Virus record (IMG/VR): IMGVR_UViG_3300030430_002218
Span: 1-34,985 of that record
DNA: 34,985 nt
Direction: 5' to 3' (one strand)
Origin: a virus
The notes under the pieces were generated by a model. It was not told where the DNA came from. It was given only the letters and a program-made list of their open reading frames with translations, and did not search any database. A program made the translations under genes and the position numbers. Below, piece by piece: positions 8,065 through 16,219 of this stretch (positions within the stretch are counted from its first letter, which is position 1; each line of letters begins with the position of its first letter).

Positions 8065-9558
8065 ATGCCAGATTATGTGATCGAGGACTTAGACTCCTGT
8101 AACATCAAAGTCCGATGTGAAAGACACCATGCAAAAGAGTTGTCTGATTTCTTCACATTCAAGGTTCCCGGCCACAAGTTCATGCCCTCCTATCGTGCGA
8201 AAAAGTGGGACGGGCAGATCAAACTCTACAACATGTACTCACAGAAAGTCTATGCAGGACTTGAATCATACATTGACAAGTTCTGCAAGGATCGTGGCTA
8301 CACACTGGAAAGACCAGATAGAGCAAAAAGAAAATGGACAACAGACCACCTAGAATCGCTTCTGAGCGGTTTGAAGATTGAAATAGGGGGGAAGTCTGTA
8401 AAACCACACGATCACCAGAAGGAAGCCATTCTACACGGCATGAACAACGAACGTTGTTTACTTCTTTCTCCTACAGGATCGGGCAAGTCTCTCATCATCT
8501 ATACGCTCATGAGACACTTCATGAACCTCACACCAGAGGACAAAAAGGTTTTGGTCATCGTACCCACCGTGGGTCTGGTTTCACAAATGTTTCACGACTT
8601 TATCGAGTATGGCGGGGAAGGCTGGAATGCCCGAACGCATTGTCACATGCTCTACTCAGGAAAGGAGAAAGCAACTCGCAGTCGAGTTGTGATATCAACA
8701 TGGCAATCATTAGCAAATATGCCCGAAGAATTCTTTCAGCAATTTGGGACGGTCTTTGGCGACGAGGCTCATCTCTTCAAATCGAAATCGCTGAAACAAA
8801 TCATGTCCCGCTTGACCACATGCCCATACCGTATAGCGACAACGGGAACACTTGATGGACTGCTGACACACAAGTTGGTAATTGAAGGTTTGTTTGGTCC
8901 AACAAAAAAAGTTGTGACTACAAAGAAGTTGATGGAACGCAAACTACTTTCTGACTTGACTATTGACTGCTTACTGTTATCATACAACGGAACTGACCGA
9001 CAGTTCATGCGTAGAACACAGTATGCAGATGAGATAGAATGGATTGTGACAGACAATCGCAGAAACAAATTTATTTGTGACCTAGCGAAAAATACAAAAG
9101 GCAACACTCTCATACTGTTTCAATTTGTTGAAAAGCACGGAAAGGTGTTACACGAAATGCTCAAAGATTGTGACAAACCAGTTCACTTCATCTACGGCGG
9201 AACAGACGTAGAGCAGCGAGAAGAGGCTCGCAAACTGGTTGAACAAACAGATGATTCAATCATCATCGCATCCTACGGAACTTTTTCAACTGGTGTGAAC
9301 ATCAAACGCCTAAATAATATTGTGTTCGCGTCACCTTCGAAGAGTCGAGTAAGGGTGCTACAGAGTATTGGAAGACAACTTAGAAAGTCTGTCCACAAAA
9401 GCACCGCCCGACTCTACGATCTTGTGGACGATTTGTCATGGAAAAAATACGTCAACCACACGCTGCGTCACTTCCATGAGCGTAAAAAGATCTATGACGC
9501 AGAGGGCTTTGATTACAAAGTTATCAAAATGCCATTACAAGGAGAACGGAATGAGTAA
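8065..9558 (+). CDS. uvsW: UvsW helicase (RNA-DNA and branched-DNA helicase)
   Basis: A 497-residue superfamily 2 helicase, close to T4 UvsW (about 500 residues), which unwinds R-loops and branched DNA and shifts replication from origin-dependent to recombination-dependent mode. The N-terminal 100 residues form the substrate-binding domain. Walker A is SPTGSGKS (135-142), motif II is DEAH (233-236), motif III is ATTGT (258-262), and motif VI is SIGRQLRKS near 428. The only Shine-Dalgarno-like GGAG upstream (8047-8050) is 14 bases from the ATG, too far for normal use. Nearby ATGs at 8058 and 8061 are in other frames, so initiation may be leaderless or coupled to uvsY. Confidence 0.96.
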   Translation: MPDYVIEDLDSCNIKVRCERHHAKELSDFFTFKVPGHKFMPSYRAKKWDGQIKLYNMYSQKVYAGLESYIDKFCKDRGYTLERPDRAKRKWTTDHLESLLSGLKIEIGGKSVKPHDHQKEAILHGMNNERCLLLSPTGSGKSLIIYTLMRHFMNLTPEDKKVLVIVPTVGLVSQMFHDFIEYGGEGWNARTHCHMLYSGKEKATRSRVVISTWQSLANMPEEFFQQFGTVFGDEAHLFKSKSLKQIMSRLTTCPYRIATTGTLDGLLTHKLVIEGLFGPTKKVVTTKKLMERKLLSDLTIDCLLLSYNGTDRQFMRRTQYADEIEWIVTDNRRNKFICDLAKNTKGNTLILFQFVEKHGKVLHEMLKDCDKPVHFIYGGTDVEQREEARKLVEQTDDSIIIASYGTFSTGVNIKRLNNIVFASPSKSRVRVLQSIGRQLRKSVHKSTARLYDLVDDLSWKKYVNHTLRHFHERKKIYDAEGFDYKVIKMPLQGERNE

Positions 9559-10129
9559 GACCCCCTTTAGAATTCTCAAACTGAAGAGCGGTGAAGACAT
9601 TGTTGCACAGTTGGTGCAAAACAAAAAAGAGACAATCACAGTAGACCGACCGATGGTCATCAAAGTGATGCATTATGTCGAACCGATGAGTGGAATGAAA
9701 AAGGAATCTCTTGTTCTCTATGACTGGCTTCGTGCATGTATTCCAAACAAAGCAACGATTGAAAAGTCTCACATTCTCTCGATCTTTGACGCAGACCCAG
9801 AAATTTTGAAGGTCTATGAGATTCAAAAGAAACTTGACGATGAAAGCAAAAAGGGATTTACAATCGACACCAAGCCACCAAACACGATCATGAAAATGCC
9901 AAAGAACATGGGTGGTATTGATAATCTTTTGAAAGCAGTCCAAGATCAATTATCAAATAAAGAGGACATGATCAACAAGATTGAAAGCGACATGGAGTCA
10001 TTCATCGATGAGGTAATGGACGATCTCGAAGAGGGAGATGCCGATATCGAAATTGTCAAGGACGAGGATCGAGGTTCCGGAGAATCGTACACAGACTGGT
10101 CACCAAATCCAGAAGACTACTTGACATAA
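9551..10129 (+). CDS. Conserved T4-like protein, possible LSm/Sm-like fold with acidic tail
   Basis: A 192-residue protein starting at an ATG eight bases inside the end of uvsW, with AAGGAG at good spacing. The frame continues upstream through uvsW but that part is a shadow. Residues 1-60 (ILKLKSGEDIVAQLVQ, ITVDRPMVIKVMHY) look like the beta-strand pattern of Sm/LSm domains, where Gly-Glu-Asp-Ile is common. Proteins of this kind are found next to uvsW or gp55 in marine T4-like phages. Residues 130-192 are very acidic. RNA binding is only a suggestion. A -35/-10 promoter for gp55 begins within its last codons. Confidence 0.7.
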   Translation: MSKTPFRILKLKSGEDIVAQLVQNKKETITVDRPMVIKVMHYVEPMSGMKKESLVLYDWLRACIPNKATIEKSHILSIFDADPEILKVYEIQKKLDDESKKGFTIDTKPPNTIMKMPKNMGGIDNLLKAVQDQLSNKEDMINKIESDMESFIDEVMDDLEEGDADIEIVKDEDRGSGESYTDWSPNPEDYLT

Positions 10130-10148
10130 CAAAAAATCGAGGTACATT
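10121..10148 (+). promoter_or_regulatory. Sigma-70-like promoter for gp55, leaderless geometry
   Basis: TTGACA at 10121-10126, 16-base spacer, TACATT at 10143-10148, then six bases and the gp55 ATG. A sigma-70 promoter usually starts RNA about seven bases past the -10, which is exactly the A of the ATG. No Shine-Dalgarno is present. The same arrangement occurs at 17589 and 34449. Confidence 0.7.
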
Positions 10149-10154
10149 ATTGTA

Positions 10155-10685
10155 ATGGCAGGGGAACACTACATTGACAACAAAAAGTTTTTTGACGAAA
10201 TCGTTTCGTGGAAACGAGATGTCAAAGTAGCAGAAGAGGCAGGAGATCTCACACCACAGATCACTGAGTACATCGGTGAATGTTTTATTTTGATCGCCGA
10301 GCGTCTTTCGACCCGACCAAACTTTATCAACTATTCCTTTCGTGATGAGATGGTTGGTGATGCCATTGAAAATTGTTTGATTGCTGCGAAAAACTTTGAT
10401 CCAGAAAAGTCGAGCAATCCGTTTTCATACTTTACACAGATCACATACTTTGCTTTTCTTCGTCGAATCCAAAGAGAAAAAAAGCAAGACACGATCAAAT
10501 ACAAACTTATGGAATCGGCAGATGCGAAGGGGGAACTCGCAGCCATGCTAGATCCAGAGGGAAGTCAAAAAGATCCATACGCAGCACATTTGAAGTTGAC
10601 TGAAAATGACATCGTGAACATAGAACCAAAAAAGAAAAGAAAGAAAAGAGCCAAAGGCTCCACTGGTGACGGAGAGTTATTTTGA
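10155..10685 (+). CDS. gp55: Late sigma factor gp55
   Basis: A 176-residue protein matching T4 gp55 (185 residues), the minimal sigma factor that binds host RNA polymerase core and recognises the TATAAATA-type late promoter. Recognisable are the N-terminal helix, NYSFRDEMVGDAIENCLIAA and FDPEKSSNPFSYFTQITYFA near residue 80, the equivalent of sigma region 2, and the basic FLRRIQREKKQ. The C-terminus is a basic linker (KKKRKKRAKG) ending in GELF. In T4 the end of gp55 binds the gp45 sliding clamp, so this short hydrophobic end may do the same (inference). Its probable targets here are the CTAAATA/ATAAATA motifs. Confidence 0.95.
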   Translation: MAGEHYIDNKKFFDEIVSWKRDVKVAEEAGDLTPQITEYIGECFILIAERLSTRPNFINYSFRDEMVGDAIENCLIAAKNFDPEKSSNPFSYFTQITYFAFLRRIQREKKQDTIKYKLMESADAKGELAAMLDPEGSQKDPYAAHLKLTENDIVNIEPKKKRKKRAKGSTGDGELF

Positions 10686-11740
10686 AGATCGCAATTATCA
10701 CCGACACGCACTTTGGTGCGAAAGGTGATTCCCAACAATTTCTTGAATACACACTCAAATTTTTCGATAACATCTTTTTTCCAACCCTGAAAGAAAGGGG
10801 AATCGTAGATGTTCTTCACTTGGGTGATCTTATGGATCGTCGAAAGTATGTGAACTTTCATACGCTTCATCAAATGCGAACTCGATTTATGGATCGTCTC
10901 GAATCAGAAAACATCAACGTACACTGTATTGTTGGCAATCATGACACCTACTTCAAGAACACAAATGAGGTGAACTCACCAAAAGAATTGTTTGATGAGA
11001 AGTATCCAAACTTTCACATCTACACCGAGCCTGTTGTCATTGGTCTTGGAAACAAAAACTTTGCACTGGTTCCGTGGATCAACAAAGAAAATCAAGACGA
11101 AATTTTGCAGTGGGTCCATCAAGTGAATGCACCGATTCTCTGTGGTCACTTTGAACTCGATGGCTTTCAAGTCATGCGAAACGTCAAGCACTCGGGTGGT
11201 CTTGATTCGAGATTTTGTGATCGGTTCGACAGAGTGTGGTCTGGTCATTTTCATCAGAAGCATGAGCAGAACAATGTCACCTACTTCGGTACTGCATACC
11301 AAATGACATTTTCTGATCTCTTCGAAAAGAAGGGGTTCCACATCTATGACACGGAAACAGATGAAATTGAATTCGTCGAAAATCCATATCGTTTGTTTCA
11401 TGCCATTCCGTATCGTGACACTCTTGACATTGATGCAATTGACTACACTCAGTACAAGAACTGCTATGTGAAAGTTTTTGTTCACGACAAGAAGAGTCCG
11501 GCAAAGTTTGATCGAATGCTTGAGCGAATCTATGCCGAGTCTCCAGAGAGCGTAACATTCCTTGAAAACGAAGCGAACGATCCTGTCGATGATGCAACCA
11601 TCGATGAGGATGCTTTGTCTACAGATACCTTGACACTTATCAATCAACACGTTGATGAGTCATTTCGTGATGACCCAGAAGAATGTGAGAGGCTGAAAGA
11701 AGTGTTCAAGGACTTGTTCCTTGAAAGTTTTGATCTATGA
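10682..11740 (+). CDS. gp47: Recombination nuclease subunit gp47 (Mre11-like)
   Basis: A 352-residue calcineurin-type phosphoesterase, the nuclease partner of gp46 in processing double-strand ends for recombination-dependent replication. Metal-binding motifs are in order: DTHFG (Asp8, His10), GDLMD (48-52), GNHD (85-88), CGHFELDGF near 155 and SGHFHQK near 184. T4 gp47 is 339 residues. Translation starts at TTG 10682, overlapping the gp55 stop by four bases (TTGA), with GGAGAG upstream; no in-frame ATG lies nearby before the first catalytic motif. It overlaps gp46 by four bases, in keeping with a two-subunit complex. Confidence 0.96.
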   Translation: MKIAIITDTHFGAKGDSQQFLEYTLKFFDNIFFPTLKERGIVDVLHLGDLMDRRKYVNFHTLHQMRTRFMDRLESENINVHCIVGNHDTYFKNTNEVNSPKELFDEKYPNFHIYTEPVVIGLGNKNFALVPWINKENQDEILQWVHQVNAPILCGHFELDGFQVMRNVKHSGGLDSRFCDRFDRVWSGHFHQKHEQNNVTYFGTAYQMTFSDLFEKKGFHIYDTETDEIEFVENPYRLFHAIPYRDTLDIDAIDYTQYKNCYVKVFVHDKKSPAKFDRMLERIYAESPESVTFLENEANDPVDDATIDEDALSTDTLTLINQHVDESFRDDPEECERLKEVFKDLFLESFDL

Positions 11741-13455
11741 TTGAATTCAAAAAAATTAGATGTAAGAATTTTGGCTCTTTCGGAAATCACTTTACTGAGA
11801 TCGATCTCAATCGGCATCGCACCACTCTCGTTAGTGGTCTAAATGGACATGGCAAATCATTTGCACTGCTCGACTCTATCACGTTTGCTTTGTTTGGTAA
11901 GCCATTTCGAAAAATCAATATTCCTCAACTGGTGAACTCAGTCAATGAAAAGGACTGTGTGGTTGAGGTTGAATTCAATATCGGCGATGCCGAGTACAAG
12001 ATTCATCGGGGACTCAAGCCAAAGAAGTTTGAAGTCTACAAAAATGGTGAATTGATGGATGTGATTGCCCGCTCCAAGGACTACCAAAAGATGCTTGAGG
12101 ATCAGGTTCTCAAAATGAACTACAAGTCTTTCACACAGGTGGTGATCCTTGGAGCATCAGCGTTTGTTCCATTCATGCAACTGTCGGCAGCAGATCGTCG
12201 AACAGTCATTGAGGACATTCTTGATATTCAGGTGTTCTCAAACATGAACTCTGTTTTGAGAGACAAGTCATCTGCCATCAAAAGTGAAATTGGTGAAATC
12301 ACAAGAAATCTTTCGATCAACAAAGAGCGAGGAACAGGTCTTGTCAATCTCATCAAATCTTTGGAGAAGAAGAGCGGCGAGCAGTTGGAAAGTTTGAACG
12401 AAGAAGTGCGTGTCGCAAATGAAACCATCGATACGGCAGAACTGGGAATCGCTGAGATTGATAAAAAAATTAGTGATCTTCTTTCAAAAATCTTAGATGA
12501 AAAGACAGTCAATGATCGTATTCAAAAATATGCACAAGCCAGAATGCGGATGAATCGAGAGATCAAAGAAAATGAAAAGAATAGTCGGTTCTACACGGAC
12601 CATAAAAACTGTCCTACCTGTCATCAGGCAATCTCAGAAGAGAGTCGAGCCGAAGCCACGGCAAAAGCCGATAACGTGATTGACACATTGAATACGGCAC
12701 TGCGAGAACTGGACGAGATGGAAAAACGACAAATTGAACGAAGCAATGAGATTGCATCGATTCAGAAAAGTATTGAAGAACTAAGATCGGATCGGATCGC
12801 ATTCGTTACGACGCAGAAGACAGCAAAAGGTCGGGTGCAGGCGGTCGAAAATCGAAAAGAGAAACTTCAAGAGACAGAAGATGGAGATCTGCAAGATGTC
12901 AAGTCACAACTCGACATTGTGGCACAAGAGCGGGAAAAGTTGATCAAGAGAAAAGAGGATCTACTGATCAAACAAAACACCCTCACGCACGCAGGACACA
13001 TGCTCAAAGACTCAGGTATCAAAGCCAAGGTGATTCGCTACTATCTTCCGATCATCAATGCACTGGTGAACAAGCATCTCAAAGAGATGGATTTCTATGT
13101 TTCGTTTGATCTGGACGAGAACTTCAACGAAACCATCAAGAGTCGGCATCGTGACAAGTTCTCATACATGTCATTCTCCGAGGGTGAAAAGATGCGTATC
13201 GACCTTGCCATTCTGCTTGCATGGCGTGAGGTGTCAAGGCTCAAAAACTCTGCAAACACCAATCTGCTGATTCTGGACGAGGTGTTCGACGCATCACTGG
13301 ATGCCATCGGTTCCGATGATTTCTTGAAATTGCTGGACAACCTTTCAACAAAAAGTCATATTTTTGTGATCTCACACAAGGCAGATCAACTGGTGGACAA
13401 GTTCCAGAACCAGATTACCTTTCAGAAGCAAGGAAACTTTTCCCGACTTGTCTAA
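11737..13455 (+). CDS. gp46: Recombination ATPase subunit gp46 (Rad50/SbcC-like)
   Basis: A 572-residue SMC-family ATPase (T4 gp46 is 560) that works with gp47. Walker A is GLNGHGKS (34-41). Two coiled-coil arms flank a zinc hook CPTC at 292-295. The ABC signature SFSEGEKMR is near 479, Walker B LLILDEVFD near 510, and a switch His lies in VISHKADQL. The ATG overlaps the gp47 stop by four bases. The TAA stop at 13453-13455 is itself the core of the first of two tandem late promoter motifs. Confidence 0.97.
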   Translation: MIEFKKIRCKNFGSFGNHFTEIDLNRHRTTLVSGLNGHGKSFALLDSITFALFGKPFRKINIPQLVNSVNEKDCVVEVEFNIGDAEYKIHRGLKPKKFEVYKNGELMDVIARSKDYQKMLEDQVLKMNYKSFTQVVILGASAFVPFMQLSAADRRTVIEDILDIQVFSNMNSVLRDKSSAIKSEIGEITRNLSINKERGTGLVNLIKSLEKKSGEQLESLNEEVRVANETIDTAELGIAEIDKKISDLLSKILDEKTVNDRIQKYAQARMRMNREIKENEKNSRFYTDHKNCPTCHQAISEESRAEATAKADNVIDTLNTALRELDEMEKRQIERSNEIASIQKSIEELRSDRIAFVTTQKTAKGRVQAVENRKEKLQETEDGDLQDVKSQLDIVAQEREKLIKRKEDLLIKQNTLTHAGHMLKDSGIKAKVIRYYLPIINALVNKHLKEMDFYVSFDLDENFNETIKSRHRDKFSYMSFSEGEKMRIDLAILLAWREVSRLKNSANTNLLILDEVFDASLDAIGSDDFLKLLDNLSTKSHIFVISHKADQLVDKFQNQITFQKQGNFSRLV

Positions 13456-13466
13456 ATAACTAAATA
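13452..13466 (+). promoter_or_regulatory. Tandem late promoters CTAAATA-A-CTAAATA
   Basis: Two copies of CTAAATA (13452-13458 and 13460-13466) with one base between them. The first includes the gp46 stop codon. They lie 22 bases before the first gene of the proline-rich cluster. The doubling suggests strong late expression of the cluster or two alternative start sites. Confidence 0.7.
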
Positions 13467-13488
13467 ACTGGACAAGGGGAAAATTTTC

Positions 13489-14205
13489 ATGAGACTCAAT
13501 CCAAGACGAAATCGTAGTTACATTTCAGAGGAAGGCCCCGGAACATTTCCTCCAACGTGGTGGGATCCCGATGGTGATGGACAACCCGGACCAATTACTA
13601 TTCCCAACATTTTCGATCCAGAGAATCCAGTCAAAATCCCCAATCTACCGTATCCAGTAGATCCAATTGAAATTCCAAACATCTTTGATGATGAAAATCC
13701 AATACGACTTCCCCGACCACTCATACCGGGGGATCCGACAATTTTCCCAACTCAACCAATTTTCAAAAATCCAATACAAATTCCAAATCCATTCAAAGAA
13801 CCCATCTATTTCCCCGGTGGTATTGAACCCATTGATCCCGATGGTGATGGAAGACCGGGAAAAGTAGGTAGAGACTATGAGCCTTGGTGGTGGGACGATC
13901 CAATCGTACACCCAAATCCGGGTCCGCCTCATTATCCAGCAGGCGCACCTTGGCCTCCTCCATGGCCAGATCCACTTGGTGATCCCCCAGACTGGTGGCC
14001 TTCAGGTTGGAACTGGCCTCCAGATTTGCCAAACACATATCCTCCCGGTCATCCAGACAATCCGGATGAAAATCCGCAACCCGAATTTCCGGAACCTGAA
14101 CCAGATTATGGTGAACCTCCGGACAGATATCCAAGTAGACGTAGGCGACCTTCGGAATTCCCACCCCCTTCAATTGATATGCCGGATCAAGGAGGAGTAC
14201 AATAA
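13489..14205 (+). CDS. Proline- and tryptophan-rich protein with DPDGDG motifs (unknown)
   Basis: A 238-residue protein of no recognised family. After a basic N-terminus (MRLNPRRNRSYISE) it is dominated by Pro, Asp, Asn, Trp and Ile. DPDGDGQPG (near 26) and DPDGDGRPG (near 117) frame a run of repeats such as IPNIFD, ENPVKIPN and IPNPF. The second half is Trp/Pro-rich (YEPWWWDDP, PPDWWPSGWNWPPD) and ends with a basic SRRRR patch. The N-terminal YISE14 fits the gp21 (L/I)-x-E cleavage rule, and MRLN plus a Ser-Glu at position 14 recurs in the gene at 16216. The protein should be largely extended or disordered. It begins the late cluster and is coupled by one base to the next, related gene. Confidence 0.8.
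   Translation: MRLNPRRNRSYISEEGPGTFPPTWWDPDGDGQPGPITIPNIFDPENPVKIPNLPYPVDPIEIPNIFDDENPIRLPRPLIPGDPTIFPTQPIFKNPIQIPNPFKEPIYFPGGIEPIDPDGDGRPGKVGRDYEPWWWDDPIVHPNPGPPHYPAGAPWPPPWPDPLGDPPDWWPSGWNWPPDLPNTYPPGHPDNPDENPQPEFPEPEPDYGEPPDRYPSRRRRPSEFPPPSIDMPDQGGVQ
13564..13581 (+). repeat. 18-base partial copy of the DPDGDG repeat
   Basis: Identical to the first 18 bases of the 28-base repeat at 2732 and 13834, in the same reading frame, inside the first proline-rich gene. Confidence 0.85.
13834..13861 (+). repeat. 28-base dispersed repeat, copy 2 (DPDGDGRPG module)
   Basis: Exact match to 2732-2759 in the prohead core gene. Upstream of both copies there is also similar coding (PNPF, IYFP), so the protein-level similarity is longer than the DNA identity. 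Confidence 0.9.
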
Positions 14206-14999
14206 TGTACGGAATAGAAGAAGAACGTCCAGAGGGTCCAGTTCGACCATCTCCTGTGCATCCGTGGTTCACTCCGCAGCCATACAAACCACCACCGGAG
14301 CCTGATATCACTCCGGGTGTACCGTTCGAGGTTGATCCAGATTTTCCCGGTCTACCCGATCCCTTTGATCCCACACCATTTTTTACACCTCTAGATGTGC
14401 CTCTGGATCCCGGCATTTACAAACCATTTGGTCCGGGTGGTCCGGGTGTTCCTATGGACCCAAGACTCATACCATTTATGCCGAAAAGCCCGTTCCCATT
14501 TAGAATCCCAAAATCTATTCCGATAGACCCAAATAACCCATTTGATATTCCGGGCCCGAGTGAGACAGAGCCACCAGACTGGTGGCCAGATGATATTCCT
14601 TGGCCAGATAATAATCCTTTGGAGATTCCTATCGACATTCCCAATTTTCCTTGGGATGATCCAGACGAAAATCCCTATGCTCCCTTCAATCCGTTTGATC
14701 CTGAGCATGTAGATCCGTTAGGTGATCACGATGATGATGGCAGACCAAATTATCTTGACCCACAGAATCCATATTACTTTCCTCCCGGCGATCCAGATCC
14801 ACCAGAAGAGCCGGAAGACCCGGAACCTGCTCAAATGCCGGTGCGAGGTGGTCAACTTGATAGATTAGGAGCCACACCAAATCAACCTAAATTGACTTCT
14901 GATTTTTCTGTGCCTAATGTTGAAGGTGAACTTGCAAAAAGAGCAGCCCAAGCCATGTCTAGACAAAACAAAAATGGAATGATGCGTGGAGGGTATTGA
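14205..14999 (+). CDS. Second proline-rich protein of the cluster (unknown)
   Basis: A 264-residue protein related in style to its neighbour: EPPDWWPDDIPWPDNN matches the PPDWWP segment there, DPDENPYAPFNPF resembles its DENP units, and HDDDGRPN is a worn form of DPDGDGRPG. About the first 210 residues are proline-rich with short repeats (DPFDPTPFF, GPGGPGVPMDP). The last 40 residues differ (VEGELAKRAAQAMSRQNKNG) and may form a helix. GGAGGAG precedes the ATG, which overlaps the previous stop by one base; its own stop overlaps the next ATG. No enzyme motif is visible. A structural or packaged role is inferred from the late promoter and neighbours. Confidence 0.8.
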   Translation: MYGIEEERPEGPVRPSPVHPWFTPQPYKPPPEPDITPGVPFEVDPDFPGLPDPFDPTPFFTPLDVPLDPGIYKPFGPGGPGVPMDPRLIPFMPKSPFPFRIPKSIPIDPNNPFDIPGPSETEPPDWWPDDIPWPDNNPLEIPIDIPNFPWDDPDENPYAPFNPFDPEHVDPLGDHDDDGRPNYLDPQNPYYFPPGDPDPPEEPEDPEPAQMPVRGGQLDRLGATPNQPKLTSDFSVPNVEGELAKRAAQAMSRQNKNGMMRGGY

Positions 15000-16219
15000 T
15001 GGCAGAGTACAAAGGTAAGAAAGTCAAACTCGACGATCCGTTTCGTCTTCCATCTGGCTCCGACAAAAAGTTCGGTGTCTATGTGAAGAATCCGTCTTCG
15101 GGAAATGTGATCATGGTGAAGTTTGGTGATCCAAACCTTTCAATCAAGCGTGATGACCCTGAGCGTCTGAAAAACTTTCGTGCAAGACACAATTGTGCCG
15201 AAAAGAAAGATAAGACCACTCCCGGCTACTGGTCATGCAAGTTTTGGGAAAAGAACAAACCTGTATCAAAACTTTTGAAAAAGGGTGATGTGAGCGAGGC
15301 ACACTGTGAGGCAGAAACAGGAGCCATGTTCATGAACCTTACTCCGGCTCAAGCAAGAAAAAAGCAGGCTCAGATTTCGAGTAAAGGTGTCTTTGGATAC
15401 AAGAATGCCAAGGCAGAAGCCGAGCGTATCAAAAAACTCTACCCCAAGAACAATGTCACAATTATGCAGCATCCGAAAAAGGGTAACTTCAAGTTTGCCA
15501 CGGACAGTATTGGTATTCGTAGATTGGAAAATCAAGGATTTGAAATGGTAGAGGTGATCAAAGAGGACTGGTCGAAAAAGTACAAGGACTCGATTGACTG
15601 CGACAATCCAAAGGGTTTTTCACAAAAGGCTCACTGTCAAGGCAAGAAGAAGAGAGCCGAAGAAGAGCAAGAGTGCAACTGTGGTTGTGATGATTGCATG
15701 AAAGAAGATGTGAACGAAGTATACAAAGACTCTGGACTTGGCGACTGGTTCGGCAAAGGCGGAGGCGGCGGCAAAGAAAAGGGAGGCTGGGACAGATACA
15801 ACGCATCCGGTGAGCGTATTGGCAAGTGTGGTGATGCGAAGAAAGGTGATGCCTATTCAGCCTGTCTTTCCGCAGAGAAAGCCGATCAACTTGGCAAAGA
15901 AGGACGAGCAGAGTTTGTTCGACGCAAGCGGGCAGCACAGAAGAAAGCCGGAGACAAAGCCAAAGGTGGCGAGTCTAAAAAAGGTCAAAAACCAGTAATG
16001 GTCAAAACAGGAGCAAAAGGTTTGGACAAGAAGAATGAATCGTACATGTCGTTCGGTAAGTTTTTGCGTGAAGGTGAAAACAAACCAAACAATCCATCTT
16101 TGTGGAAAAAAGCCATTGCAAAGGCAAAAGAAAAGTTTGATGTCTATCCATCAGCCTATGCCAACGCTTGGGCATCGAAATGGTACAAGAGCAAAGGCGG
16201 GACTTGGAGTAAGAAATGA
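14999..16219 (+). CDS. Patchwork protein: small phage domains, Cys-rich linker, DUF5872-like C-terminus
   Basis: A 406-residue protein made of several small pieces. Residues 1-85 carry a phage domain with VMVKFGDPN-like strands, RARHNC and YWSCKFW. The middle is basic and helical. A cysteine cluster CNCGCDDC lies at 226-233 and a Gly-rich stretch near 250. GWDRYNASGERIGKCG and a basic FVRRKRAAQKKAG lie around 263-320. Residues 350-406 hold FGKFLREGE followed by WKKAIAKAKEKFDVYPSAYA, resembling DUF5872. A TTG lies one codon upstream, but ATG 14999 has GGAGGG at good spacing. MSFGKFLRE at 350 resembles a capsid-targeting sequence with a gp21 site (LRE|G), so the C-terminal domain could be released. 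Function unknown. Confidence 0.8.
   Translation: MAEYKGKKVKLDDPFRLPSGSDKKFGVYVKNPSSGNVIMVKFGDPNLSIKRDDPERLKNFRARHNCAEKKDKTTPGYWSCKFWEKNKPVSKLLKKGDVSEAHCEAETGAMFMNLTPAQARKKQAQISSKGVFGYKNAKAEAERIKKLYPKNNVTIMQHPKKGNFKFATDSIGIRRLENQGFEMVEVIKEDWSKKYKDSIDCDNPKGFSQKAHCQGKKKRAEEEQECNCGCDDCMKEDVNEVYKDSGLGDWFGKGGGGGKEKGGWDRYNASGERIGKCGDAKKGDAYSACLSAEKADQLGKEGRAEFVRRKRAAQKKAGDKAKGGESKKGQKPVMVKTGAKGLDKKNESYMSFGKFLREGENKPNNPSLWKKAIAKAKEKFDVYPSAYANAWASKWYKSKGGTWSKK

Noticed and set aside
9309-9316. CCTAAATA inside uvsW
   Set aside because: It is internal to the helicase coding sequence and more than 230 bases from the next start.
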